Shown here piece by piece: positions 1 through 8,047 of a stretch of DNA of 64,000 nt. The stretch covers positions 188,459-252,458 of the forward strand of contig NZ_QZWF01000006.1 in assembly GCF_004187715.1 (NCBI RefSeq), written 5' to 3'. Positions within the stretch are counted from its first letter, which is position 1. Each line of letters opens with the position of its first letter. A model generated the notes under the pieces. That model worked only from the letters and a program-made list of their open reading frames with translations. It ran no database searches and had not been told where the DNA came from. A program made the position numbers and the translations under genes. Origin of the DNA: Streptomyces sp. F001 (GTDB lineage: Bacteria; Actinomycetota; Actinomycetes; Streptomycetales; Streptomycetaceae).

Positions 1-404
1 GTCGACGGGACGAGGGTGAGGAAGAGCAGGCCCGTCCACAGCGAGTGGGTGAGAAACACCGGCACCAGTCCGCGGGCGGCGAGGCCGAGCAGCGGGAAGA
101 CCACGAAGGTGCAGGCGAGGACGGTGATGTGCAGCCGCCAGTGCCTGAGCCCGTCCAGCGCCTCACGGGTGGACAGCCGGGCGCCGTAGAGGAAGAAGAG
201 AAGGGCGATCGCGGCGGTGGAGGCGCCGGAGGCCACGTCGGCACCCGTACCGCGCGCCGGGAGGAGCGCCGCGAGGCCCACCGTCCCGAGCAGCAGCAGG
301 ATGTACGGGTCGATCGGCAGCCAACGCGGCCATCGCAGGCGTTTCACGGTGCTCCACTTGCTTGTGCTCGGGCGGTAGCGGGAGCCAAGAGGTCCCCTCT
401 CCAT
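1..404 (-). CDS. Bile acid:sodium symporter (BASS/SBF-like) family transporter, 3' end outside window
   Basis: This is the first 134 codons of an integral membrane transporter; the rest lies beyond the window edge. After a short basic N-terminus the translation shows the segments IDPYILLLLGTVGLAALL, AAIALLFFLYGARLS and ITVLACTFVVFPLLGLAA, which match the first helices of the SBF-like (YfeH-type) branch of the bile acid:Na+ symporter family. The ATG at 404 follows GAGGAG; a GTG at 347 is an alternative start in the same frame. The gene is divergent from the LysR regulator at 481, the usual layout for a LysR protein controlling its neighbour. The substrate cannot be told from the sequence. Confidence 0.75.
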   Translation of the reverse strand, partial: MERGPLGSRYRPSTSKWSTVKRLRWPRWLPIDPYILLLLGTVGLAALLPARGTGADVASGASTAAIALLFFLYGARLSTREALDGLRHWRLHITVLACTFVVFPLLGLAARGLVPVFLTHSLWTGLLFLTLVPS

Positions 405-480
405 CGTGCTCCTCGGCAGGTCGATCGGGAATCCGGCATACCATTCTGACTGTCATCACGATCGGCGATAGGCTGGCACG

Positions 481-1347
481 GTGTACGACCCCTCCCACCT
501 GCGGACGTTTCTCGCGGTGGCCCAGACCCTGAGCTTCACCCAGGCCGCGCGGCGGCTGGGGCTGCGTCAGTCGACCGTCAGCCAGCACGTACGCCGGCTG
601 GAGGACGCCACCGGACGGCAGCTGTTCAGCCGGGACACCCACTCCGTGCAGCTGACGGAGGACGGCGAGGCGATGCTCGGCTTCGCGCGCCGGATCCTGG
701 AGGTGCACGAGCAGGCCACGGCGTTCTTCACCGGCACCCGACTGCGCGGCCGACTGCGCTTCGGCGCCTCGGAGGACTTCGTGCTGACCCGGCTGCCGGA
801 AATCCTGGAGAGGTTCCGGCACGACCACCCCGAGGTCGACCTGGAGCTCACCGTCGAACTGTCGGGGACGCTGCACGAGCAGCTCGCGGCCGGGAAGCTG
901 GACCTGGTGCTGGCCAAGCGGCGGGCCGGGGATCCGCGCGGGGAGCTGGTGTGGCACGACCGGCTGGTCTGGATCGGCGCGGAACGCCTGCGCCTCGACC
1001 CCGACCGTCCGGTCCCGCTGATCGTCTATCCCCCGCCCGGCATCACCCGCGAGCGCGCCCTGGATGCGCTTCAGCGGCAGGGCCGCGAGTGGCGCATCGC
1101 CTGCACCAGCGGAAGCCTCAACGGCCTGATCGCGGCCGCCCGCGCGGGCCTCGGCGTGATGGCCCACTCCCGGGGCTTCGTCCCGCCCGGCCTGGTCCGG
1201 GTGCCCGACCGCTTCGGCCTGCCCGAGCTCGGCCAGGTCGACTTCGTCCTGATCCACGGCCACCGCCGGCCCTCCGCCGCCCAGGGGCCTGCCGACGCCC
1301 TGGCCACGGCGATCCTGGCGGCGGGCGACCGGCTGCACCGGCGCTGA
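481..1347 (+). CDS. LysR-family transcriptional regulator
   Basis: A 288-residue LysR regulator with a GTG start. Residues about 3-62 form the winged helix-turn-helix (FTQAARRLGLRQSTVSQHVR is the HTH core). Residues about 88-285 are the periplasmic-binding-protein-like effector domain, beginning at RGRLRFGASEDF. The length is typical of the family. It is divergent from the BASS transporter at 404 with a 76-base gap that must hold both promoters, so it probably regulates that transporter and itself. The effector is unknown. Confidence 0.9.
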   Translation: MYDPSHLRTFLAVAQTLSFTQAARRLGLRQSTVSQHVRRLEDATGRQLFSRDTHSVQLTEDGEAMLGFARRILEVHEQATAFFTGTRLRGRLRFGASEDFVLTRLPEILERFRHDHPEVDLELTVELSGTLHEQLAAGKLDLVLAKRRAGDPRGELVWHDRLVWIGAERLRLDPDRPVPLIVYPPPGITRERALDALQRQGREWRIACTSGSLNGLIAAARAGLGVMAHSRGFVPPGLVRVPDRFGLPELGQVDFVLIHGHRRPSAAQGPADALATAILAAGDRLHRR

Positions 1348-1374
1348 CGTTCCGGCCGGCGCGGGGCCGTAATC

Positions 1375-1442
1375 GGGTCGTACAGATTCCGTGGAGATTA
1401 CGGCACCGAAACTTACTCCACCGTCAGGAATCTGTCCGACCC
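1375..1442. terminator. Long imperfect hairpin, terminator or operator
   Basis: GGGTCGTACAGATTCC at 1375-1390 pairs with GGAATCTGTCCGACCC at 1427-1442 (one mismatch). Just inside, GTGGAG at 1391-1396 pairs with CTCCAC at 1416-1421, leaving a 5-base bulge on one arm. The structure sits 27 bases after the LysR stop and about 150 bases before the acyl-CoA ligase start. It could end LysR transcription, or be an operator or leader element for the ligase. There is no T-run, but streptomycete terminators often lack one. Confidence 0.4.
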
Positions 1443-1594
1443 TTCCCCTTGTGCGCGCATTTTCCCCGCTGACCAGCGCATACCTGAGCACTGCTCGGCT
1501 TTTCGCCCCCCTCCCGTCACGACGGCGTGTGGGGTAGCTTTCACCGCCTGTGCGGAGCGTCACAGGGAGCCGTCACAGAGAGCGGGGAACGGGT

Positions 1595-3421
1595 TTGCGC
1601 GAGTTCACCAATCCTCCCTTGGCGTTGGCGCCCCCGGTGGGCGGTCTGGCCGACGCCGTCTTCGAGCACGCCCAGGAGGACCCGCTCCACATCGCGCTCG
1701 GCCGCAAGGACGAGTCGGGGCAGTGGCGGGACGTGACCGCGGCCGAGTTCCGCGACGAGGTCCTCGCCCTCGCCAAGGGCCTGCTCGCCCAGGGCATCCG
1801 GTTCGGCGACCGGATCGCCATCATGTCCCGCACCCGCTACGAGTGGACGCTGTTCGACTTCGCGCTGTGGACGATCGGCGCCCAGGTGGTGCCGGTCTAT
1901 CCGACCTCGTCGGCCGAGCAGTGCTTCTGGATGCTGTACGACGCGGAGGTGACGGCCGCGATCGTCGAGCACGAGGACCACGCGATGACGATCGCCACCG
2001 TCATCGACCGGCTCCCCCGGCTGCGCCGGCTGTGGCAGCTCGACGCGGGTGCGGTCCAGGAGCTGTACGACGCGGGCGCCCACCTCGACGACGAGATGGT
2101 GCACCGGCACCGCAAGGCGGTCACCCCGGACTCGGTCGCGACCGTCATCTACACGTCGGGCACCACCGGCCGCCCCAAGGGCTGCGTCATCTCGCACGGC
2201 AACTTCATGTACGAGGCGGACACCGTCATCGAGCGCTGGGAGCCGGTGTTCCACTCCAAGAAGGGGGACGAGGCGGCGACGCTGCTCTTCCTGCCGCTCG
2301 CGCACGTCTTCGGCCGGATGGTGCAGGTCGCCGCGATCCGCGGCCGGGTCCGCTTCGGCCACCAGCCCCAGCTCAACGCGGCCGCCCTGCTGCCGGACCT
2401 GGCCGCCTTCAAGCCGACGTTCTTCCTCGCCGTGCCGTACATCTTCGAGAAGGTCTTCAACGCCGCCCGCCGCAAGGCCGAGCGGGAAGGCAAGTCCGGG
2501 CCGTTCGAGAAGGCCGTGGACGTCGCCGTGCGGTACGCGGACGCGGTGGAGGCGAAGGCGTGGGGGATCGGGCCCGGCCCTTCGGCGGGTCTGCGCATGC
2601 AGCACCAGCTCTTCGACAAGCTCGTCTACTCCAAGGTGCGCGAGGCGATGGGCGGCCGGGTGCGCAACGCGATGTCGGGCGGCTCGGCGATGGACCGGCG
2701 GCTCGGGCTGTTCTTCGCGGGCGCGGGCGTGCCGATCTACGAGGGGTACGGCCTGACCGAGTCCACGGCGGCCGCGACCGCCAACCCGCCGCACCACACC
2801 CGGTACGGCACGGTCGGGCAGCCCATCCCCGGCATGACCGTGCACATCGCGGACGACGGCGAGATCTGGCTGCACGGCCCGAACGTCTTCCAGGGCTACC
2901 TCAACAATCCCAAGGCCACCGACGAGACCCTGCACGACGGCTGGCTGGCCACCGGCGACCTGGGCTCCCTCGACGAGGACGGCTTCCTCACCATCACCGG
3001 CCGCAAGAAGGAAATCCTCGTCACGTCGGGCGGCAAGAGCGTCGCGCCGGGACTGCTGGAGGAGCGCGTACGCGACCACCCGCTGGTCGCCCAGTGCATC
3101 CTCGTCGGCAACGACCGCCCGTACATCGCGGCCCTGGTCACCCTGGACCAGGAGGCCGTCGAGCACTGGCTCCAGATGCGCAACAAGCCCCGGCTGTCCC
3201 CCGCCGAACTGGTGCGTGACCAGGATCTGGAGACCGAGGTGCGGCGCGCGGTGGTCGCCGCGAACACGCTTGTCTCGCAGGCCGAGTCGATCCGCACCTT
3301 CCGCATCCTCGCGCAGCCGTTCACCGAGGAGCACGGACTGCTCACCCCGTCCCTGAAGCTGAAACGGAAGGCGATCGAGAAGGCGTACGCCAACGAGGTG
3401 AACGCCCTGTACCAGACGTGA
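1595..3421 (+). CDS. AMP-dependent long-chain acyl-CoA ligase (FadD15-like)
   Basis: An acyl-CoA synthetase that activates fatty acids through an acyl-adenylate and transfers the acyl group to CoA. The P-loop-like motif TSGTTGRPKG lies near residue 187, YGLTEST near residue 387, and the hinge region GDLGSLDEDGF followed by TGRKKEILVTSGGK near residues 455-485. The length of about 608 residues fits the long-chain class. I chose the TTG at 1595 because the protein then begins REFTNPPLALAPP, which is how I recall streptomycete homologues starting. A GTG at 1550 in the same frame would add 15 residues. It is a single gene with a hairpin upstream. Confidence 0.88.
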   Translation: MREFTNPPLALAPPVGGLADAVFEHAQEDPLHIALGRKDESGQWRDVTAAEFRDEVLALAKGLLAQGIRFGDRIAIMSRTRYEWTLFDFALWTIGAQVVPVYPTSSAEQCFWMLYDAEVTAAIVEHEDHAMTIATVIDRLPRLRRLWQLDAGAVQELYDAGAHLDDEMVHRHRKAVTPDSVATVIYTSGTTGRPKGCVISHGNFMYEADTVIERWEPVFHSKKGDEAATLLFLPLAHVFGRMVQVAAIRGRVRFGHQPQLNAAALLPDLAAFKPTFFLAVPYIFEKVFNAARRKAEREGKSGPFEKAVDVAVRYADAVEAKAWGIGPGPSAGLRMQHQLFDKLVYSKVREAMGGRVRNAMSGGSAMDRRLGLFFAGAGVPIYEGYGLTESTAAATANPPHHTRYGTVGQPIPGMTVHIADDGEIWLHGPNVFQGYLNNPKATDETLHDGWLATGDLGSLDEDGFLTITGRKKEILVTSGGKSVAPGLLEERVRDHPLVAQCILVGNDRPYIAALVTLDQEAVEHWLQMRNKPRLSPAELVRDQDLETEVRRAVVAANTLVSQAESIRTFRILAQPFTEEHGLLTPSLKLKRKAIEKAYANEVNALYQT

Positions 3422-3526
3422 GGCGCGGATCTGATTCCGGCGGATTGTGCGGTCAGGAATGCATGGGGGCTCGTGATCGTTGACGATAGGAGTACCACCT
3501 GACGACAACCGAAGGATCAAGAGCTC

Positions 3527-4363
3527 GTGAGCAGCAAGGTCCCCCCGATCATCCTCAACAACGGCGTCGCGATGCCCCAGCTGGGCTTCGGCGTCTGGCA
3601 GGTGCCGGACGACGAGGCGGAGCAGGCGGTCGCCACGGCGCTGGAGGCCGGGTACCGCAGCATCGACACAGCGGCGATCTACGGCAACGAAGAGGGCACC
3701 GGCAAGGCCATCGCCGCCGCCGGTCTCCCCCGCGAGGACCTCTTCGTCACCACCAAGCTCTGGAACAGCGACCAGGGGTACGAGTCCACTCTGCGCGCCT
3801 TCGACGTCTCCCTCGGCAAGCTCGGCCTGGAGTACGTGGATCTGTACCTGATCCACTGGCCGTTGCCGTCCAGGGGCAAGTACGTCGACACGTACAAGGC
3901 CTTCGAGAAGCTCCACTCCGACGGCCGGATCCGCGCCATCGGCACCTCCAACTTCCTGCCGGAGCACCTGGAGCGGCTGATCGCCGAGACATCGGTCATC
4001 CCCGCGGTCAACCAGATCGAGCTGCACCCGCACCTCCAGCAGCATGCCGCCCGTGAGTACCACGCGGAGCAGGGCATCCACACCGAGGCCTGGTCGCCGC
4101 TCGGCCAGGGCAGGGGCCTGCTGGAGGTTCCGGCGGTCGTGGCCATCGCCCAGAAGCACAACCGCACGCCCGCCCAGGTCGTGCTGCGCTGGCACCTCCA
4201 GCTCGGCAACATCGTGATCCCGAAGTCCGTGACGCCGTCCCGGATCCAGGAGAACATCGACGTCTTCGACTTCTCGCTGGACACCGAGGACCTCGCGGCG
4301 ATCAGCGCGCTCAACGAGGACCGGCGGCTGGGCCCGGATCCGGCCACCTTCGACATGGGCTGA
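3527..4363 (+). CDS. Aldo/keto reductase (2,5-diketo-D-gluconate reductase type)
   Basis: A 278-residue NADPH-dependent carbonyl reductase with a TIM-barrel fold. The catalytic tetrad is visible: Asp in SIDTAAIYGNE, Tyr in the same motif, Lys in VTTKLWN and His in YLIHWP. The cofactor motif IPKSVTPSRIQEN is near residue 235. The length and motifs fit the AKR5 group. The start is GTG at 3527. It ends 9 bases before a strong hairpin that separates it from the convergent methyltransferase. The physiological substrate is unknown. Confidence 0.9.
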   Translation: MSSKVPPIILNNGVAMPQLGFGVWQVPDDEAEQAVATALEAGYRSIDTAAIYGNEEGTGKAIAAAGLPREDLFVTTKLWNSDQGYESTLRAFDVSLGKLGLEYVDLYLIHWPLPSRGKYVDTYKAFEKLHSDGRIRAIGTSNFLPEHLERLIAETSVIPAVNQIELHPHLQQHAAREYHAEQGIHTEAWSPLGQGRGLLEVPAVVAIAQKHNRTPAQVVLRWHLQLGNIVIPKSVTPSRIQENIDVFDFSLDTEDLAAISALNEDRRLGPDPATFDMG

Positions 4364-4372
4364 CGCACCTGC

Positions 4373-4413
4373 CGAAGCGCCCCGGGAACCCCGCCGGTTC
4401 CCGGGGCGCTTCG
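4373..4413. terminator. Bidirectional transcription terminator
   Basis: A perfect 18-base-pair stem: CGAAGCGCCCCGGGAACC pairs with GGTTCCCGGGGCGCTTCG around the five-base loop CCGCC. It lies between the convergent aldo-keto reductase and methyltransferase genes, so it can stop transcription from both sides. Confidence 0.85.
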
Positions 4414-4428
4414 CATATGTCGGTCGGT

Positions 4429-5334
4429 CTACAGGGTCCTGGTCGCCGTGTGGACCGTGTGCGCCGCCAGGACGAAGACGTCCGGACGGTGATGGACGCT
4501 CGCCTTGTCGTCGGGGTCGAGGAGCCGGTCCAGGATGGCGCGGTCGGTGGCGTCGAGCTGGTCGCCGAAGGCGTCGCGCAGCCAGGACAGGGAGGCGGCG
4601 ATGTAGTCGCGGGCCCGGCCGGTCGCCGGGGCGGGCAGGTCCAGCAGAAAGCTGCGGGTGCCGGTGGGCTTCAGGCCCGCCGCGGTCATCAGCGCCGGCC
4701 AGTCCTCCGTCTCGGTGACGGCACCGGGCAGGGACGAGCGCATCTGCGCGAACCGCTCCTCCTCCAGCGCGTCGAGCCGCGCCTGCAGTCCGGGGCGGCC
4801 GATGCCGATGTCACGCGGCAGGAACCGGGAGGGCAGCCCGCCCTCCATGAGGGCGAGCGTGCCGCCCGGTGCCAGGTGCCCGGCGAAGGCGGCGAGCGCG
4901 GCCCGCTGGTCGCCGAGGTGGTGCAGACTCCGGCTGGCCCACAGCAGGTCGGCGGGGTAGTCCAGATCGCCGAGGACCTCGGGAAGGTCACCCGAGAGCG
5001 TGGCGAAGCGGTCGGCGACGCCCAGCCGCTTCGCCCGGGCACCGGCCCGCTCCAGCAGCGGCTCGGTGCCGTCGACCGCGACGACCCGGGCACCCGGGAA
5101 GGCCTCGGCGAGCAGACAGGCGACGACACCGGGACCGCTGCCCACGTCGACGATCAGCCCCGGGTCGGTCTGCCGCTTCGCGAGCCAGGCCAGCGCCCGC
5201 TCGTACAGCGGGGTGAACAGCTCCGCCTGCGCTTCCAGCAGCGGGCCCATCTCGGCCCAGTCGATGTCGGCGTGGTCGTGATGACCATGGCCGTGATGGT
5301 GCCGGCCGTGATCGTGTTCGTGGTCGTGCGCCAT
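4429..5334 (-). CDS. Class I SAM-dependent methyltransferase with His-rich N-terminus
   Basis: A 301-residue Rossmann-fold methyltransferase. The SAM-binding motif I is IVDVGSGPGVVACLLAEA near residue 75, followed by the acidic motif VVAVDGTE. The first 23 residues are almost all His, Asp and Gly (HDHEHDHGRHHHGHGHHDHAD), a likely metal-binding leader rather than part of the fold. The ATG at 5334 is chosen because it opens this leader and has GAGAGG upstream; the frame is open further upstream without a better site. It is convergent with the aldo-keto reductase and divergent from the dioxygenase at 5466. The methyl acceptor is unknown. Confidence 0.82.
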   Translation of the reverse strand: MAHDHEHDHGRHHHGHGHHDHADIDWAEMGPLLEAQAELFTPLYERALAWLAKRQTDPGLIVDVGSGPGVVACLLAEAFPGARVVAVDGTEPLLERAGARAKRLGVADRFATLSGDLPEVLGDLDYPADLLWASRSLHHLGDQRAALAAFAGHLAPGGTLALMEGGLPSRFLPRDIGIGRPGLQARLDALEEERFAQMRSSLPGAVTETEDWPALMTAAGLKPTGTRSFLLDLPAPATGRARDYIAASLSWLRDAFGDQLDATDRAILDRLLDPDDKASVHHRPDVFVLAAHTVHTATRTL

Positions 5335-5465
5335 GGTGGTCAGCCTCTCCTCCGGATACGGCCAGCGTGCGGCGGCGCACCACCAGGGGGCAAGTTCCGT
5401 TGCCGGAACCGCAAAGAGACGGGCGTCAGAAAATGGGATGCGGACGCACGCCGGACTCACCCACC

Positions 5466-6245
5466 ATGGCCGGCATGGACGACGAGATGGTGGAGCGGTT
5501 CCTCGAGGACGGGTTCGTGAGGATCGAGGGTGCCTTCCCGCCACGCGTCGCCGAGGACTGCGCGCGGCTGCTGTGGCGGGAGACGGGATACGACCCGGAG
5601 GACCCCGGCACGTGGAAGGACCCGGTGCACTGGGTGGCCGCGATGGCGCAGGGCCCGTTCGCCGCCGCCGCCAACTCCCCCGTGCTGCACGAGGCGTTCG
5701 ACGTGCTGGTCGGCGCGGGTCGCTGGGTGCCGCGCTATGCGCTGGGCAGTTTCCCGCTGCGGTTCCCGCACGAGGAGGAGCCGGACGACGCGGGCTGGCA
5801 CATCGAAGGCAGTTACCTTCCCGAGGGTGCGACCCTGTGGCACACCAACGTGCGCTCCAGGGACCGTGCCCTGCTGATGCTGTTTCTGTTCAGCGAGGTG
5901 ACCGAGGCGGACGCCCCGACCCGCGTCAGAGTCGGCTCGCATCTCGACGTACCGCCGGTCCTGGAGCCGTACGGCGAGGCGGGCGCCTCCTTCCTGGAGC
6001 TCGGCCCGAAGGTGGACGCGGCCTCCGCGCACCGCCCGCAGGCGTACGCCACCGGCCGTCCCGGCGACGTGTACCTCTGTCATCCGTTCCTGGTGCACGC
6101 CGCCCAGCCGCATCACGGCACCCGGCCCAGGTTCATGGCGCAGCCGCCGCTGCATCCGGCGCAACAAGTGGAGCTGGACCGGGCCGACGGGGACTACTCG
6201 GCCGTGGAGTTCGCGATCCGCCGGGGTCTGTCCCGGGAGGGATGA
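5466..6245 (+). CDS. Phytanoyl-CoA dioxygenase (PhyH) family protein
   Basis: A 259-residue protein with the double-stranded beta-helix layout of Fe(II)/2-oxoglutarate oxygenases of the PhyH family. The proximal metal motif lies in GWHIEGSYLPEG near residue 117; the distal His and the 2-oxoglutarate-binding Arg are in FLVHAAQPHHGTRPRFM near residues 205-220. The proximal motif reads His-Ile-Glu where the family usually has His-X-Asp. The ATG at 5466 was chosen; another at 5475 is possible and neither has a strong ribosome site. The gene is divergent from the His-rich methyltransferase, and the two promoters share about 130 bases. Substrate unknown. Confidence 0.78.
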   Translation: MAGMDDEMVERFLEDGFVRIEGAFPPRVAEDCARLLWRETGYDPEDPGTWKDPVHWVAAMAQGPFAAAANSPVLHEAFDVLVGAGRWVPRYALGSFPLRFPHEEEPDDAGWHIEGSYLPEGATLWHTNVRSRDRALLMLFLFSEVTEADAPTRVRVGSHLDVPPVLEPYGEAGASFLELGPKVDAASAHRPQAYATGRPGDVYLCHPFLVHAAQPHHGTRPRFMAQPPLHPAQQVELDRADGDYSAVEFAIRRGLSREG

Positions 6246-6265
6246 CCCCGGCGGACCGGATCAGG

Positions 6266-7987
6266 TCACGACAGCGGCGGGTACGCGTTCGCCATCAGCT
6301 GCCGGAACTGCGCGGAGAACCAGTGCCCGGACAGCGGTGCGTCCGGCAGGGCGCCCGACATGTTGAAGTTGTTCCGGGCGTTGCCCGTGTAGGTCGGGTC
6401 GCACATCCGGTCGAAGCCCTTGCCCTCGTCGTTCGGGATCTCCCGGCTGGCCCCGTCGGACTCCCCGGGCGGCTTCATCCACACGTAGGCGTCGATGCCC
6501 GCCGCGGGAGCGGCCTGCGGGCGCTCGCCGAGGCCCGCGCCGGACTGGTTGCACCAGTTGCCGACGTGGATCCGGCGGTCGTAGCGGCCCCCGTCGACAT
6601 AGGTGTCCACGCTGGTCAGCGCGCCGGGGCCGGTGGGCCGGGCGGAGCCGCCCCAGCCGTTGCGGGACGTGTCGATCAGCATGCCGATACCCGCGTCGAA
6701 GCCGACCGAGACCAGCTGGCTGCGGAACGCCTGGGCGAACGACAGCTCGTCGACGTACCGGTTCCAGTCGACCCACTTGGACTGGCGCACCGAGGTGCCG
6801 TTCACGGCGTCGTTGATCGTGAAGTTCTCCTCCTTCAGGGCGCTGTAGTTCGCCGTGTTGGTGATGAACCCGTGGACGTCGTTCACCGTGGCGCCCTCGG
6901 CGGTGGCCGCCTCCTTGAAGGTGTTGGCCGAGGCACCGAAGTTGTCGTCCCAGCCGATCCAGCCGTGGTGTCCGGCGTCCACGTAGTTGTAGACGTTCGG
7001 GACGTCGCCGAGCTTGTTGAGTGCGTAGCCGACGCCCTTGACGTAGTTGCCGTTGGCCTTCATCACGTCGCACTGCGGGGTGGCCGTCGGGCGGCTGCCG
7101 GTGTTGGTGACCAGGTTCGGCAGCGAGTCGATCTCGACGGTGGTGACGATCCGCAGGTCCGCGTACTTCGGGTCGGCGAGGATCGCGGCGATCGGGTCGA
7201 TGTACTCGGTCTTGTACCGGCCGATCTCCGTCGGGCCCAGCTCGCCGTTGGAGGCGAGGGCCGCGCAGTCACGGCCGGGCAGGTTGTAGATGACCAGCTG
7301 GACGACGAGCTCGTCTGCGCCCTTCTGCTCCAGTGCCTCGTCGAGGTGGTCGCGCAGGCCCATGCCGCCGTTCACGCCGTTGATGGCGGCGATCCGGTCG
7401 AGCCAGACGCCCGTCGGTTGGCCGGAGATCCGGCTGCCGCCCGGTTCGGCGGCGGCCTTCGCGGACCATTCGGGGTTCACGTACACCTTGGCGCCGGAGT
7501 AGGGATTGCCGACCCGCGCGGTGGGGTCGGGGTCCGGCGGGTCCGTGGGGCCGCCGCCTCCGTCGTCGACGTTGCAGGTCACACCGTCGAGGGTGAAGGC
7601 CGCCGGGACGGCGTTGGTGCCGCTGTACGTGCCGTTGAAGCCGAAGCTGACCGAACCGCCGGTGGCCAGCGTCCCGTTGTAGCTCTCGTTGGCGGCCGTG
7701 ACGGCGGCGCCGCTCTGGCTGACCTTGGCGTTCCAGGCGCTGGTGATCTGCTGGTTGCCGGCGTACGACCACTTCAGCGACCACGCGTTCTTCGCGGTGC
7801 TGTGGTTGGTGACCGTGACGGAGGCGGTGAAGCCGGTGTCCCACTGGTTCTGCACCTGGTAGTCGACGGTGCAGGGGACGGCGGCGGCGCCGACGTCGCC
7901 GGGGGCCGCCGCCATCGCGGTCCCGGTGGCACCGCCCACGAGCGCCAGGGCGGCGAGCAGTGCCGTTCTTGTTCTGGTACGGCTCAT
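6266..7987 (-). CDS. Secreted CBM2-GH6 cellobiohydrolase (exoglucanase)
   Basis: A 573-residue secreted cellulase. It has an N-terminal signal peptide (TALLAALALVGGATGTAMA), a family 2 cellulose-binding module at about residues 37-140 bounded by Cys in PCTVDYQ and VTCNVDD, a Gly/Pro/Asp linker, and a GH6 catalytic domain from about residue 160 to the end. The GH6 acid is the Asp in YVDAGHHGWIGW, and LIDTSRNGWGG is another active-site loop. GH6 enzymes of this type release cellobiose from chain ends by inversion. It lies 60 bases after the GH5 gene on the same strand, so the two are probably co-transcribed from the CebR-controlled promoter near 9.6 kb. The gap holds a short direct repeat of TGGTGTGTTCCTG. 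Confidence 0.93.
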   Translation of the reverse strand: MSRTRTRTALLAALALVGGATGTAMAAAPGDVGAAAVPCTVDYQVQNQWDTGFTASVTVTNHSTAKNAWSLKWSYAGNQQITSAWNAKVSQSGAAVTAANESYNGTLATGGSVSFGFNGTYSGTNAVPAAFTLDGVTCNVDDGGGGPTDPPDPDPTARVGNPYSGAKVYVNPEWSAKAAAEPGGSRISGQPTGVWLDRIAAINGVNGGMGLRDHLDEALEQKGADELVVQLVIYNLPGRDCAALASNGELGPTEIGRYKTEYIDPIAAILADPKYADLRIVTTVEIDSLPNLVTNTGSRPTATPQCDVMKANGNYVKGVGYALNKLGDVPNVYNYVDAGHHGWIGWDDNFGASANTFKEAATAEGATVNDVHGFITNTANYSALKEENFTINDAVNGTSVRQSKWVDWNRYVDELSFAQAFRSQLVSVGFDAGIGMLIDTSRNGWGGSARPTGPGALTSVDTYVDGGRYDRRIHVGNWCNQSGAGLGERPQAAPAAGIDAYVWMKPPGESDGASREIPNDEGKGFDRMCDPTYTGNARNNFNMSGALPDAPLSGHWFSAQFRQLMANAYPPLS

Positions 7988-8047
7988 CAGTGCGGGTCCC
8001 TCTTCCTGGGTTGGTGTGTTCCTGAGGTGGTGTGTTCCTGGTTGGGG

